DNA from: Geminocystis sp. NIES-3708
GTDB lineage: Bacteria > Cyanobacteriota > Cyanobacteriia > Cyanobacteriales > Cyanobacteriaceae
DNA: 64,000 bases
NCBI RefSeq assembly: GCF_001548095.1
Contig: NZ_AP014815.1
Location: 2,789,656 to 2,853,655 of the forward strand
Direction of reading: 5' to 3'
Shown here: positions 35,531 through 44,122 of the stretch, piece by piece
Layout: each line of letters opens with the position of its first letter
Position numbering within the stretch: the first letter of the stretch is position 1
The notes under the pieces: generated by a model
The model's input: the letters and a program-made list of their open reading frames with translations, nothing else
Database searches by the model: none
Told to the model about the DNA's origin: nothing
Position numbers and translations under genes: made by a program

Positions 35531-36625
35531 ATGAAATTTGTTGATGAATATAGAGACATAAATTTAGTTCAAAAATACTCTGAAAAGATCGCAAATATAA
35601 TAACACAACCATGGCAAATAATGGAAATTTGTGGAGGTCAAACCCATAGTATCGTTAAATATGGCATTGATCAACTGTTACCTTCAGAAATTACTTTAAT
35701 TCATGGTTCTGGATGTCCTGTTTGTGTAACAAGTATAGAACTAATTGACCAAGCTATAAAAATTGCTTTGTTACCTAATACTATTTTATGCTCTTTTGGA
35801 GATATGTTAAGAGTACCAGGAAGTAAAAAAGATTTACTAAATATTAAAGCATTAGGAGCAGATATTCGTATTATTTATTCACCTTTGGATTGTTTAAAAA
35901 TTGCCCAACAAAATCCTAATAAAGAAGTAGTATTCTTTGCTGTCGGATTTGAAACAACTGCACCAAGCACCGCTTTAACAATTTATCAAGCACAACAACA
36001 AAATATTTTTAATTTTTCAGTTTTAATATCCCATGTTTTAGTACCTCCAGCAATGGAAACAATTTTATCATCAAACCAGTGTCAAGTTGAAGGTTTTTTA
36101 GCGGCTGGTCATGTTTGTACCGTTATGGGTTATCAAAAATATGAATCTATTTCTCATAAATATAAAGTACCTATTATCATAACAGGATTTGAACCTGTGG
36201 ATATTTTACAAGGAATTTTTCTTTGTATTCAACAATTAGAAAATAACGACATAAAAGTTGAAAATCAATATAGTCGAGTTGTTAACAAAGAGGGGAATAA
36301 AAATGCTCAATTATTAATGAAAAGAATATTTGATACTGATGATTATTTTTGGCGTGGCATTGGCAATATTCCTGATAGTGGCCTAAAACTCAAAGAAGAA
36401 TATCAGGAGTTTTCAGCGAGTAATAAATTTAATTTAAAACTAATTAATCATCAAGATTTAGAAAATCAAAATTGTATTAGTGGGCAGATTTTACAAGGAA
36501 TAAAAAAACCCCATGAATGTCCATCTTTTGCTAAAAAATGTACCCCTGAACAACCTTTAGGAGCTCCTATGGTATCATCAGAAGGTGCTTGTGCTGCTTA
36601 TTATAATTATCGTATAAAGCAATAA
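35531..36625 (+). CDS. hypD: Hydrogenase maturation protein HypD
   Basis: A 364-residue HypD. The active-site cysteines are in 'EICGGQTHS' (C34) and '[11 protein letters not shown]' (C62, C65), with '[10 protein letters not shown]' and '[16 protein letters not shown]' downstream. The C-terminal cluster '[31 protein letters not shown]' binds the 4Fe-4S cluster. It builds the Fe(CN)2CO unit with HypC and HypE. A presumed shared control region with hypE lies at 35411-35530. Confidence 0.96.
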   Translation: MKFVDEYRDINLVQKYSEKIANIITQPWQIMEICGGQTHSIVKYGIDQLLPSEITLIHGSGCPVCVTSIELIDQAIKIALLPNTILCSFGDMLRVPGSKKDLLNIKALGADIRIIYSPLDCLKIAQQNPNKEVVFFAVGFETTAPSTALTIYQAQQQNIFNFSVLISHVLVPPAMETILSSNQCQVEGFLAAGHVCTVMGYQKYESISHKYKVPIIITGFEPVDILQGIFLCIQQLENNDIKVENQYSRVVNKEGNKNAQLLMKRIFDTDDYFWRGIGNIPDSGLKLKEEYQEFSASNKFNLKLINHQDLENQNCISGQILQGIKKPHECPSFAKKCTPEQPLGAPMVSSEGACAAYYNYRIKQ

Positions 36626-36799
36626 AACTTGAGTTCAATATAAAAAATATTGAAGAATAAGATTTTAGTAGTAGTAACTAAACAAAATTTTCTTTTATAA
36701 AATAATTAAACTTAGTAAATAATTATCAAAAATAAATTTTAATAATAGATAGACAAACTTTTTTATCAACTCCTAATTATAATTAATTTAGTTTGATAG

Positions 36800-36994
36800 G
36801 TAAATTATTTCATAAAAATTGATGCTTATACCAAAACAATTTTAACTATCATACCTGTGTGTTTAGTACTAATTATCATGGAATTAGCTAGTTTTTTCCT
36901 AGTAAAAGCTAATAGTATTGTGGATGTTAATATTAAATCTGTTAATAATCGAACCGTTTTTGATGGTGTACCTGTTATTATTCAAAATAAATAA
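36800..36994 (+). CDS. Small membrane-anchored protein, start not identifiable
   Basis: An open frame follows a TAG at about 36797-36799 and ends with TAA 36992-36994. It reads FIKIDAYTKTILTIIPVCLV, then LIIMELASFFLVKANSIVDV, then NIKSVNNRTVFDGVPVIIQN and K. That is one hydrophobic helix and a short polar tail, a pattern I associate with small cyanobacterial proteins beginning 'MKIDxYTK'. The only ATG (36878-36880, 38 codons) lies after the helix. Either a rare start is used or the start was mutated, making this a pseudogene. The rest of the 36626-37079 gap is AT-rich and empty. Confidence 0.4.
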   Translation, partial: VNYFIKIDAYTKTILTIIPVCLVLIIMELASFFLVKANSIVDVNIKSVNNRTVFDGVPVIIQNK

Positions 36995-37079
36995 GGTTAA
37001 TACAATAATATATTTAAAATGTAAAAATTAATAGTTTTCATTTTTTCAAACTTAAATAAATCTTTTATTTAAGTTTATT

Positions 37080-37367
37080 TTAATCTAAAGAAACAGCATC
37101 AATATCTACAGTTTTTTGTTCTTGTGTTTCTGTATAGGAATCTTTTTTATTTTTTACGCTACTCATAATCATTTGAGAAACTTCTGTTAACATAATTGAT
37201 AATAATAAAAAATCGTCAATTTGTCCTGCTAAAGGGAAAAAATCAGGAGAAATATCAAAAGGACTTAAAACATAAATTAATGTACCTAAAATAATCCAAT
37301 TACGATATTTTGGGTTACGGATTGCATTGCGATAAAAACTGTAGAGAGATTGAAGATTAAATTTCAT
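37080..37367 (-). CDS. DUF1232 / YkvA-type small membrane protein
   Basis: A 95-residue protein. 'NPKYRNWIILGTLIYVLSPFDISPDFFPLAGQIDDFLLLSIMLTEVSQMI' (residues ~17-66) is the DUF1232 core, with the SPFDxxPD signature followed by a membrane-buried hairpin. The tail is charged (KNKKDSYTETQEQKTVD). Function unknown across the family. The gene is monocistronic. Confidence 0.85.
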   Translation of the reverse strand: MKFNLQSLYSFYRNAIRNPKYRNWIILGTLIYVLSPFDISPDFFPLAGQIDDFLLLSIMLTEVSQMIMSSVKNKKDSYTETQEQKTVDIDAVSLD

Positions 37368-37566
37368 TGGATATAAGTGGATTAGTTAAAAAAGTTAAAA
37401 GAAAACCTTGATTGCTTATATAATAACTTATTTTTCATAGTATAAAATAAATAGTAAGTTCAGTTTTCCACCCTTTCAATGACGGTTATTATTATTTTTT
37501 CGTTGAATGAACAGTTTGATTAGAATTTTTTATAATCGCTACATAATATATATGCTAAATATTTTA

Positions 37567-38221
37567 TTATAAATAAAATCGATCATCTTCAGGGGTTACA
37601 GAAAAAGCAAGATGATATTTTACTTGCCCTTTTGGGGTTGATGTTCCAAAATTTAATGAGAGAAAAAACTCTTGTGGAACTCCCATTAATTCTATGTTTG
37701 AATTGTTTTTAAATCCAAACTTTTGATAATATTCAGGCTCACCTAAAACTACGCACCCATCAGCATTTTTTTGTTCGAGAATTTTTAATCCTTCCCTAAT
37801 GAGTTTTTTTCCGACTCCCTGATTTTGAAATTGAGGTTTAACAGATACTGGTGCTAAACCATACCAATTTTTTGTTCCATCACTAATTTCTACAGGGGAA
37901 AATGCGATATGTCCAATTAATAACTCCTCTTTTTCAGCAACCAATGAAATTGAGAGAGAATCATGTTTCCTTAATTCTTCAACTATTAAATGTTCAGTGT
38001 GATTACTATAGAACCCATTTGGTATCTTTTTTAGAATGATTACATAGTAATGATTTCAGGAGGAATGCTTTAATCTCGTCAAAGCCTTTTGTTATTTGGG
38101 TTACAGGCATCAATATCAAATGGGTTCTATAGGGATGATTTTTAAAAGCTAATTTTGTAATCTCTGTTATCAAATTAATATCATTGGGTGTTTCTTCTCT
38201 TATTTTGACAAAGTTAATCAT
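37567..38221 (-). pseudogene. GNAT N-acetyltransferase split by a MITE-like insertion
   Basis: The 5' part (38221 to ~38132) encodes MINFVKIREETPNDINLITE and ITKLAFKNHPY. The 3' part (from ~38006 to 37567) encodes SNHTEHLIVEELRKHDSLSI, then SLVAEKEELLIGHIAFSPVE, 'VKPQFQNQGVGKKLIREGL' (acetyl-CoA loop QNQGVG) and 'CVVLGEPEYYQKFGF'. Between them lie 121 bases carrying a 117-bp inverted-repeat element plus a 4-bp duplication. Removing the 121 bases leaves 534 nt, exactly 178 codons, in one frame. It was a YhbS-type acetyltransferase and is now interrupted. Confidence 0.88.
38011..38127. mobile_element. MITE-like element, 117 bp, TATA duplication
   Basis: The ends are inverted repeats, GAACCCATTTGGTAT at 38011-38025 and the complement of GAACCCATTTGATAT at 38113-38127 (14 of 15 match). 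TATA flanks it on both sides (38007-38010 and 38128-38131). It has no coding capacity of its own. Excision with one TATA restores codons CAT CCC TAT AGT AAT CAC of the host gene. This identifies the element borders precisely and implies mobilisation by a transposase elsewhere in the genome. Confidence 0.85.
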
Positions 38222-38348
38222 TGATTTATTTTCTAGTCATTAAAAGATAATCTTGAATAGCCGTCTAATATTCTATCGAAATCATCATTACTTCATTTTC
38301 CGTATTTTAATTTTTTGCGATCGCCATAATACCATTTAAAAATATTCT

Positions 38349-38645
38349 TTAATCCCATGACTCATAGTGATAAACCGAACATTTCTTAACAAATTTTTCC
38401 ATACCGTAAGGAATTACTCAAACGTTTTATTTTTCACCAGCAAAGGCTATCAAAGCTGCTTCATTTTTCCAATGAGAAATCATCATGTATTCGTCTGGCG
38501 ACCATTTAGTTGGTTTATGAATAGAAGCGGAAATAAAACCAGTAGCTTCCTCTACAGTTCGTAAGGAGAGATCTGAAAATTTATCCTCAAACTCTGTGCG
38601 AAATCTTGTATGAATTTGCACTGCAAATATTCTTGTTATAGCCAT
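38349..38645 (-). pseudogene. Antibiotic-biosynthesis-monooxygenase (ABM) protein with two stops
   Basis: From ATG 38645 the first 72 codons encode an ABM-domain protein (VQIHTRFRTEFEDKFSDLSL, then GFISASIHKPTKWSPDEYMM and ISHWKNEAALIAFAGEK). The frame meets TAA at 38427-38429, then TGA shortly after, and continues in frame as VIPYGMEKFVKKCSVYHYES and WD, ending TAA at 38349-38351. The full 98-residue length fits the family. The two nonsense codons remove the last ~25 residues, including the final strand, so function is doubtful. The family includes small monooxygenases and heme-degrading enzymes. Confidence 0.75.
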
Positions 38646-38842
38646 AGTTTTGTTAAAGATATTAAAGGTAAATTAACATGATAAAAAAACTAAATAGAAA
38701 AATATAAAAAATCAATTTAGATAATTTTATAGTCAATTATTTTTATTATTATTATTCCCTATCGCTTATTTCTCCACCTCACCAGCAATTTATTCCCTAG
38801 GTACAAGATATGAGTCTAAGGTATCATGGAGATAGAAAATTA

Positions 38843-39598
38843 TTAAGTAAGATTTAAGCCACCATCACAAATGATAATCTCCCCTGTAAGATAATTATTT
38901 TTAACTATCATTGATGCCAGTTGAGCAATTTCTTCTGGTTTTGCACCTCGTTTCATGGGTGAACGTTGTTGCCAAGTTTTTTGTGCATCTATCCAATTTT
39001 CCGTCATGGGAGTATTGACTAATCCTGGTGCGATCGCATTTACTCTAATCTCTGGTGCTAGACTTAACGCCAGAAGACGTGTCATATGATTGAGAGCAGC
39101 TTTACTCGTCGCATATGGAATTGAACCTCCTTTTGGACGAATACCCGCATGAGAACTAATATTGAGAATACAACTAGGACAATCACTATTTGATGATTCT
39201 CTTAAGACCTGTTCAGCCTCTGTAATGAGTGTCCATGGTGCGATGACATTAATTTCGTAAATATTACGCCAAATTTCGGGACAAGCCTTTTTCAGAGAAT
39301 GGTGAGGGATAATAGCATTAATTCCGGCATTATTTACTAAAATATCTAAGCGACCATGATGAGATATAACTGAACTTATCAAATCACGAATTTGTTTTTG
39401 ATCTGCTAAATCGGCTTGAGTATAAGAAGAATCGGAATGATTTTTTGCTAATTCCCGACCCATTTGCCATGAAGATTTAGAATGGAAAGCGATGGAAAAT
39501 CCATCTTGAGAAAGTTGTTTTGCAATTGCCATTCCAATTCCAGAAGTAGAACCTGTAATTAAGGCAACTCTTTTTGTCTTCATGTTCTTTAATCCCAA
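38843..39598 (-). CDS. SDR-family oxidoreductase
   Basis: A 251-residue classical short-chain dehydrogenase/reductase. TGSTSGIG (residues ~15-22) binds the cofactor, NNAG is at ~88-91, a catalytic Ser lies in 'ILNISSHAG', YATSK (Tyr and Lys) follows near 160, and 'LTGEIIICDGGLNLT' is at the end. It is FabG-like in architecture, but the Rossmann loop 'HSKSSWQMGREL' suggests NADP and a non-FabG substrate. M5 (MKTKRVAL, 39586) is an equally good start. It is isolated between broken genes. Confidence 0.9.
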   Translation of the reverse strand: MGLKNMKTKRVALITGSTSGIGMAIAKQLSQDGFSIAFHSKSSWQMGRELAKNHSDSSYTQADLADQKQIRDLISSVISHHGRLDILVNNAGINAIIPHHSLKKACPEIWRNIYEINVIAPWTLITEAEQVLRESSNSDCPSCILNISSHAGIRPKGGSIPYATSKAALNHMTRLLALSLAPEIRVNAIAPGLVNTPMTENWIDAQKTWQQRSPMKRGAKPEEIAQLASMIVKNNYLTGEIIICDGGLNLT

Positions 39599-39639
39599 AA
39601 AATAATTTGCCAGTTAATAATTAAATTTATCCATGTTAA

Positions 39640-39776
39640 AAGTGAACGCACTCTTTATGAAATTTGAGGTAGTTTAATCATATAGTCAACATTACGGTTT
39701 CAACTTTATCTTCAGGAATATTACGATCTTCTTCTCTCAACATCTCAATATATAATTCAATAGCTTCTTGAATATT
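39640..39776 (-). pseudogene. hicB tail and hicA start remnant
   Basis: In another frame than the gene just upstream, 39678-39776 reads NIQEAIELYIEMLREEDRNI and PEDKVETVMLTI, a HicB-like C-terminal half. Its TGA overlaps an ATG (39679-39681) that begins MIKLPQIS, the usual opening of a HicA toxin, and a stop follows after eight codons. This is what remains of a hicBA toxin-antitoxin operon after a deletion that fused two HicB-like copies. Confidence 0.6.
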
Positions 39777-39948
39777 GGCGACGAAGTTCAATAATATCTT
39801 TGACTGCTTCTTGTAAACTAATAATTAATTCCTCTTTGGTTTTTTCTTGGGCATTTGCACCCGGTATTTCTTCAACCCAACCGAGCCACCAATCCTCATC
39901 TTTTGTGATAATTGCAGTATATTCGATCGACATAATCAATTTTCTCAT
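39757..39948 (-). CDS. HicB-like antitoxin-family protein (possibly truncated)
   Basis: A 63-residue protein with the partial RNase-H-like HicB fold. 'MSIEYTAIITKDEDWWLGWVEEIPGANAQEKTKEELIISLQEAVKDIIELRRQ' (from M7 at 39930) matches short HicB proteins. The last residues YSRSY come from a frame change where a second HicB-like sequence begins. No intact HicA follows. If expressed it would be an orphan antitoxin. Confidence 0.6.
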   Translation of the reverse strand: MRKLIMSIEYTAIITKDEDWWLGWVEEIPGANAQEKTKEELIISLQEAVKDIIELRRQYSRSY

Positions 39949-40128
39949 TTTTTGGTTATTCCTAATTATAGTTCTAATTTATGTATTCTCAAACAGAGAA
40001 AAGGCGATCGTCTTTCTTAAAATAAATCACTACTAACTATGTGACAATTGGATAAAAAAAACAAAAATACCATAATTGTTAACCATGAAGAATTAAAATA
40101 AAAAAGACATCATTATCCGAGTTGAATT

Positions 40129-42357
40129 ATGACAGAATCTACTAAATCCCCTTCTGCTGGTGGCGGTTTACCTGTACTTAAATATTGGGTAGAAAAAAGC
40201 GTTTCTCCTCAAGGTGTCAAAATTTGGGAAAAATTAAATCATCAAAGTAGTTGTTTGTCCTGTGCATGGGGTACAGGAGGGCAAAAGGGCGGTTTTGTCA
40301 ATGAGGAAGGAGAATATTTACAACGATGTGCGAAAAGTGTTGAGGCAATATCCGCAGAATTACAAGAAGGCATTAAACCAGATTTTTTTGCCCAATTTAC
40401 CATCGAAGAATTACAACAATTAGATTCTCAACAGTGCGATCAACTAGGCAGATTAAGCTATCCTGTAATATTAAGAAAGGATAGTAACCATTATGAAAGG
40501 ATTACTTGGCAGGAAGTATATGACATAGCAGAAAAAGCCTTTAAACATCCTCCTGAAAGAGTCGCTAGTTATAGCTCTGGAAGGTCATCAAATGAAGCCG
40601 CTTTTATTTTACAATTGATGATGAGAGCATTAGGTAGTAATAATTTAGCTGATTGCTCAGACTTATGTCACGCACCTTCCACCGTAGGCTTAAAAGAGGT
40701 TTTCGGTAGTGGCACATCAATGGTAAGCCTCGAAAGCCTGAAACAGTCAGATTGTGTTGTTTTAATTGGCTCAAATGCCCCGGCTAATCATCCCCGCTTG
40801 ATGAATGAATTAATCAAAATTCGAGATAAAGGCGGTAAAGTAATCATTGTCAATCCGCAAATCGAAGTCGGTTTAGTCAAATTCGCCTCCCCTGCTTTTC
40901 CCATTAAATCCTTACTAAAAGGTGGCTCAGATATTTCTACTTTATATGTGCAACCAATACCCGGAAGTGATGTCGCCGTATTTGTTGGTATCCAAAAGTC
41001 TTTACTCGAACAAAATTTAATCAACTTTGACTATTTACGCAACTATACCGATGGTTGGCAGGAAGTGGTTAACCATGCAGAAAATACTTCTTGGGATACC
41101 ATTATCGATACTTGCGGTTTATCCAGAGAGGAAATAGAAGAAGTTGCCTATACTATTGGTAAATCGCAGAAGGTTGTCTTTGCTTGGGCAATGGGTATAA
41201 CTCACCATACCAACGGTGTTGATAACGTCAAAAGTATTGCCAATACTGCCTTAATTACGGGCAATGCTGGTAAAATGGGAGCGGGTACAATGCCCATAAG
41301 AGGACATTCTAACGTGCAAGGATTTGGCTCAATGGGAGTTACCATTAGACTTAGTGAGCTCATCAAACAAGCCTTAAAAGAAATTATCGGACAATCTGTC
41401 ACAGAAACAAAAGGTTACTCTGCAAGGGGATTAATTACTGCTTCGGATAACCATAAAGTAGATACTCTCTTTTGTTTAGGAGGTAATTTATATGGTGCTA
41501 ATCCCGACTTAACGGAAGCAAAACGATCGTTATCAAACATCGAAACTATCTTTTATGTGGCAACTAAGCCAAATTTAGGACATTTTCACGGGTTAGCTAA
41601 AGAAAATACCCTTATTCTTCCAGTATTTAACCGTTTCGAGAATCCTCACCGCACTACTACGGAGTCAGGAAATAACTTTGTGCGCTTAAATGAAATGGGT
41701 ACAACTCATCTTCAAGATGGTGATTTAGTATCGGAAATTGAGTTAATTACGGAAATTGCGGATAAGATATTAGGTGAAAATCCTATTAATTGGAAGCAAT
41801 TACAAGATACTAGCTATATTCGGGAGTTAATTGCCAAAACCATACCGGGTTATCAAAAAATAGGCGAAATTGACAAAACTAAAGAAGAATTTACCATTGA
41901 CGATCGAATTTTTACTCAACCAAGGTTTAAAACTGCTAATGGTAAAGCACAAATGCAAGTAACTCCTTTACCTGTCTTAACTATCCCTGATAAAGAATTT
42001 TTTGAAGTGAGTGCAGATAGTAAGGGTATAGTGTTAATTTTAGGCACGGGGAGAGGTTACGGGCAACATAACACCGTTGTTTATAACACCGCAGACAAAT
42101 ATCGGGGAATGCTTCATCGTTACTGTATTTTGATGAATCGTGAGGATATTAAAAAGGGCGGTTTTGTGGAGAATCAACGGGTAAAAGTCAAAGGCGATGC
42201 AGGTGAGTTAGACAATATCGAAATTATTGCAGGAAATATTTTGCAAGGCACAGCATTTATGTTTTATCCTGAAGCAAATATTCTATTTAAGGCACATATT
42301 GACAATTTGGCAGAAACTCCAGCCTATAAAAGAGTGCCTATTTTTATTTATTCTTAA
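40129..42357 (+). CDS. FdhF/YdeP-family molybdopterin oxidoreductase
   Basis: A 742-residue molybdopterin enzyme of the YdeP type (FDH-alpha-like). The N-terminal 'SCLSCAWGTGGQKGGFVNE' holds a CxxC and 'LQRCAKS' another Cys. 'SYSSGRSSNEAAFILQ' and 'DLCHAPSTVGLKEVFGSGT' are MoCo-contacting regions, and 'MPIRGHSNVQGFGSMG' and the C-terminal 'GTGRGYGQHNTVVYNTADKYRGMLHR' belong to the MopB domains. The reaction in this subfamily is not defined (a formate dehydrogenase-like role is often suggested). It ends overlapping the convergent VOC gene by 14 nt. It needs MoCo, and moeA lies at 27319. Confidence 0.9.
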   Translation: MTESTKSPSAGGGLPVLKYWVEKSVSPQGVKIWEKLNHQSSCLSCAWGTGGQKGGFVNEEGEYLQRCAKSVEAISAELQEGIKPDFFAQFTIEELQQLDSQQCDQLGRLSYPVILRKDSNHYERITWQEVYDIAEKAFKHPPERVASYSSGRSSNEAAFILQLMMRALGSNNLADCSDLCHAPSTVGLKEVFGSGTSMVSLESLKQSDCVVLIGSNAPANHPRLMNELIKIRDKGGKVIIVNPQIEVGLVKFASPAFPIKSLLKGGSDISTLYVQPIPGSDVAVFVGIQKSLLEQNLINFDYLRNYTDGWQEVVNHAENTSWDTIIDTCGLSREEIEEVAYTIGKSQKVVFAWAMGITHHTNGVDNVKSIANTALITGNAGKMGAGTMPIRGHSNVQGFGSMGVTIRLSELIKQALKEIIGQSVTETKGYSARGLITASDNHKVDTLFCLGGNLYGANPDLTEAKRSLSNIETIFYVATKPNLGHFHGLAKENTLILPVFNRFENPHRTTTESGNNFVRLNEMGTTHLQDGDLVSEIELITEIADKILGENPINWKQLQDTSYIRELIAKTIPGYQKIGEIDKTKEEFTIDDRIFTQPRFKTANGKAQMQVTPLPVLTIPDKEFFEVSADSKGIVLILGTGRGYGQHNTVVYNTADKYRGMLHRYCILMNREDIKKGGFVENQRVKVKGDAGELDNIEIIAGNILQGTAFMFYPEANILFKAHIDNLAETPAYKRVPIFIYS

Positions 42358-42766
42358 AATTTTCTAAGGTAAAATGAATTTCTTGACCAAAAGATATTTC
42401 TAAAGTGTGTCCATCAGGATCTTTTATATATGCCCAATATCCTACAGGTAAACCCCAATCATTGGGTCCTGACACTAAAATTTTTTCGTCAGAAGCCATA
42501 ATACACAATTGTTCTACTTTTTTTCGGCTTTCTAAAGCTACACCCAAGTGAGATTGTGGTGTAAGTCTTCCTTCAACCTTCGGCATTTTAATTAAAACAA
42601 TCACAAATGGGCGAGTCAAATCACTAATCCAGGCAACATCACTTTGAGATACAGTATCTTTCCGACGATGTACGACTTTCATTTGAGCATATTTTTCATA
42701 AAAATCAATACTTTTATCAATATCACTAACTTCTAAAGCGACATGAGTAAAACCGAAATCTACCAT
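42344..42766 (-). CDS. VOC-family (glyoxalase-like) protein
   Basis: A 140-residue protein with two beta-alpha-beta-beta-beta modules. It begins 'FGFTHVALEVSDIDKSIDFYEKYAQMKVVHRR' (His near residue 8 as metal ligand) and ends 'YWAYIKDPDGHTLEISFGQEI' (Glu as metal ligand). It may be a lyase, a dioxygenase or a resistance protein; the sequence does not decide. The stop lies inside the end of the convergent molybdoenzyme gene. Confidence 0.88.
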   Translation of the reverse strand: MVDFGFTHVALEVSDIDKSIDFYEKYAQMKVVHRRKDTVSQSDVAWISDLTRPFVIVLIKMPKVEGRLTPQSHLGVALESRKKVEQLCIMASDEKILVSGPNDWGLPVGYWAYIKDPDGHTLEISFGQEIHFTLENFKNK

Positions 42767-42786
42767 AAGTTTTTATTTTAAATTCA

Positions 42787-43860
42787 CTATATTAATTCAA
42801 TTTGAGAATCATCACCTATCATAAAACTAACTGCTTTCGGACGTTTTAATGCTGGATGAATTTTTGCCCTTTGCCCAATGACACTATCCACAATTCGCTG
42901 ATGAATACCCACAACTTCTGCGGATTCTAAAATCACGCTATGCTCTAAATCTGTTTCGCTTAATTTAACATTATCAGCGATACTTGAATAAGGACCTATA
43001 AAACAGTTTTCAAGGAAACAATTCTCTCCTATAATAACAGGACCCCTAATAGTTGAGTTAATAATTTGTGTATTTTTACCAATTTTAACTCTGCCAATTA
43101 TTTGACTATTTTCTTCAATTATACCTAAATTTTCTGATTCTAAATCAGTATCTAAAATAATTCTATTTGCTTCGAGTAAATCATCTTTTTTTCCTGTATC
43201 TAACCACCAGTTTTTTAGTTGTCTTGCTGAAACTAATTTCTTGTCTTCTAATAAAGATTGAATGGCATCGGTTATTTCTAATTCCCCTCTAGCAGAAGGT
43301 TTTAAATTAGCGATCGCATTATGAATTAAAGAAGAGAAAAAATAAATCCCCACCAAAGCTAAATTTGATTGCGGATTTTTAGGTTTTTCTACTAATGCTA
43401 AAACTTCTCCTTTTTCGTTGACAGTAGCCACACCAAAAGCGGAAGGATTAGAAACTTTTCTGAGTAGAATTAAAGCATCTAACTTTTTCTCAACAAATTC
43501 CTGTAAATATTGTTCTAAATCATCGGCAATTAAATTATCACCCAAATACATCACGAAAGGAGAATCACCGAGAAAAGGTTGGGCAATTTTGACGGCATGG
43601 GCTAAACCATCAGGACTATCTTGACGAATATAAGTGATGTTTGCACCAAAATAACTTCCATCTCCTGTTTTTTTCTCTATTTCAGTACCAGTTTCAGGGC
43701 TGATGATGATGCCTATATCAGTGATTCCTGCACTAACTAAAGCTTCGATACCATACCAGAGAATGGGTTTATTCGCTACAGGTACTAATTGTTTTGCCCC
43801 TGTATAAGTTAGAGGACGTAGTCTTGTACCTTTTCCTCCAGATAAAATTAATGCTTTCAT
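42787..43860 (-). CDS. rmlA: Glucose-1-phosphate thymidylyltransferase, long form
   Basis: A 357-residue nucleotidyltransferase, 'MKALILSGGKGTRLRPLTYTGAKQLVPVANKPILWYGIE' at the N-terminus and a left-handed beta-helix C-terminal third ('GRVKIGKNTQIINSTIRGPVIIGENCFLENCFIGPYSSI'). This is the long variant, about 60 residues longer than RmlA of enterobacteria. It makes dTDP-glucose from dTTP and glucose-1-phosphate. It is followed upstream on the same strand by rmlD and rmlC homologues. The 262-bp gap to rmlD suggests a separate promoter. Confidence 0.9.
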   Translation of the reverse strand: MKALILSGGKGTRLRPLTYTGAKQLVPVANKPILWYGIEALVSAGITDIGIIISPETGTEIEKKTGDGSYFGANITYIRQDSPDGLAHAVKIAQPFLGDSPFVMYLGDNLIADDLEQYLQEFVEKKLDALILLRKVSNPSAFGVATVNEKGEVLALVEKPKNPQSNLALVGIYFFSSLIHNAIANLKPSARGELEITDAIQSLLEDKKLVSARQLKNWWLDTGKKDDLLEANRIILDTDLESENLGIIEENSQIIGRVKIGKNTQIINSTIRGPVIIGENCFLENCFIGPYSSIADNVKLSETDLEHSVILESAEVVGIHQRIVDSVIGQRAKIHPALKRPKAVSFMIGDDSQIELI

Positions 43861-44122
43861 AAAAGATAACCTATTTTTTTAGTTTGTCAACAATTTTTTT
43901 TAGCTAGTTTTTTTGACTAAGTTAATTGTACAGATAATTAAGACTTTTCTACTTTGAAGATGATAAATTGTTTTGAGAAAATATTTTAGATATTCGGTTA
44001 TAGATATTAGTAAAATTGATAATTAATTATAGATAATTGACTTTAATTGTACCCTTATATTTATCAGTTAAAAACTGTCTTCAATAATTTTATTTTATGT
44101 CTCTTATCTTTTGAAATTAATA

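Noticed and set aside
38367-38564. Plus-strand frame opposite the ABM gene
   Set aside because: It is a mirror of the minus-strand ABM domain, which has clear family text.
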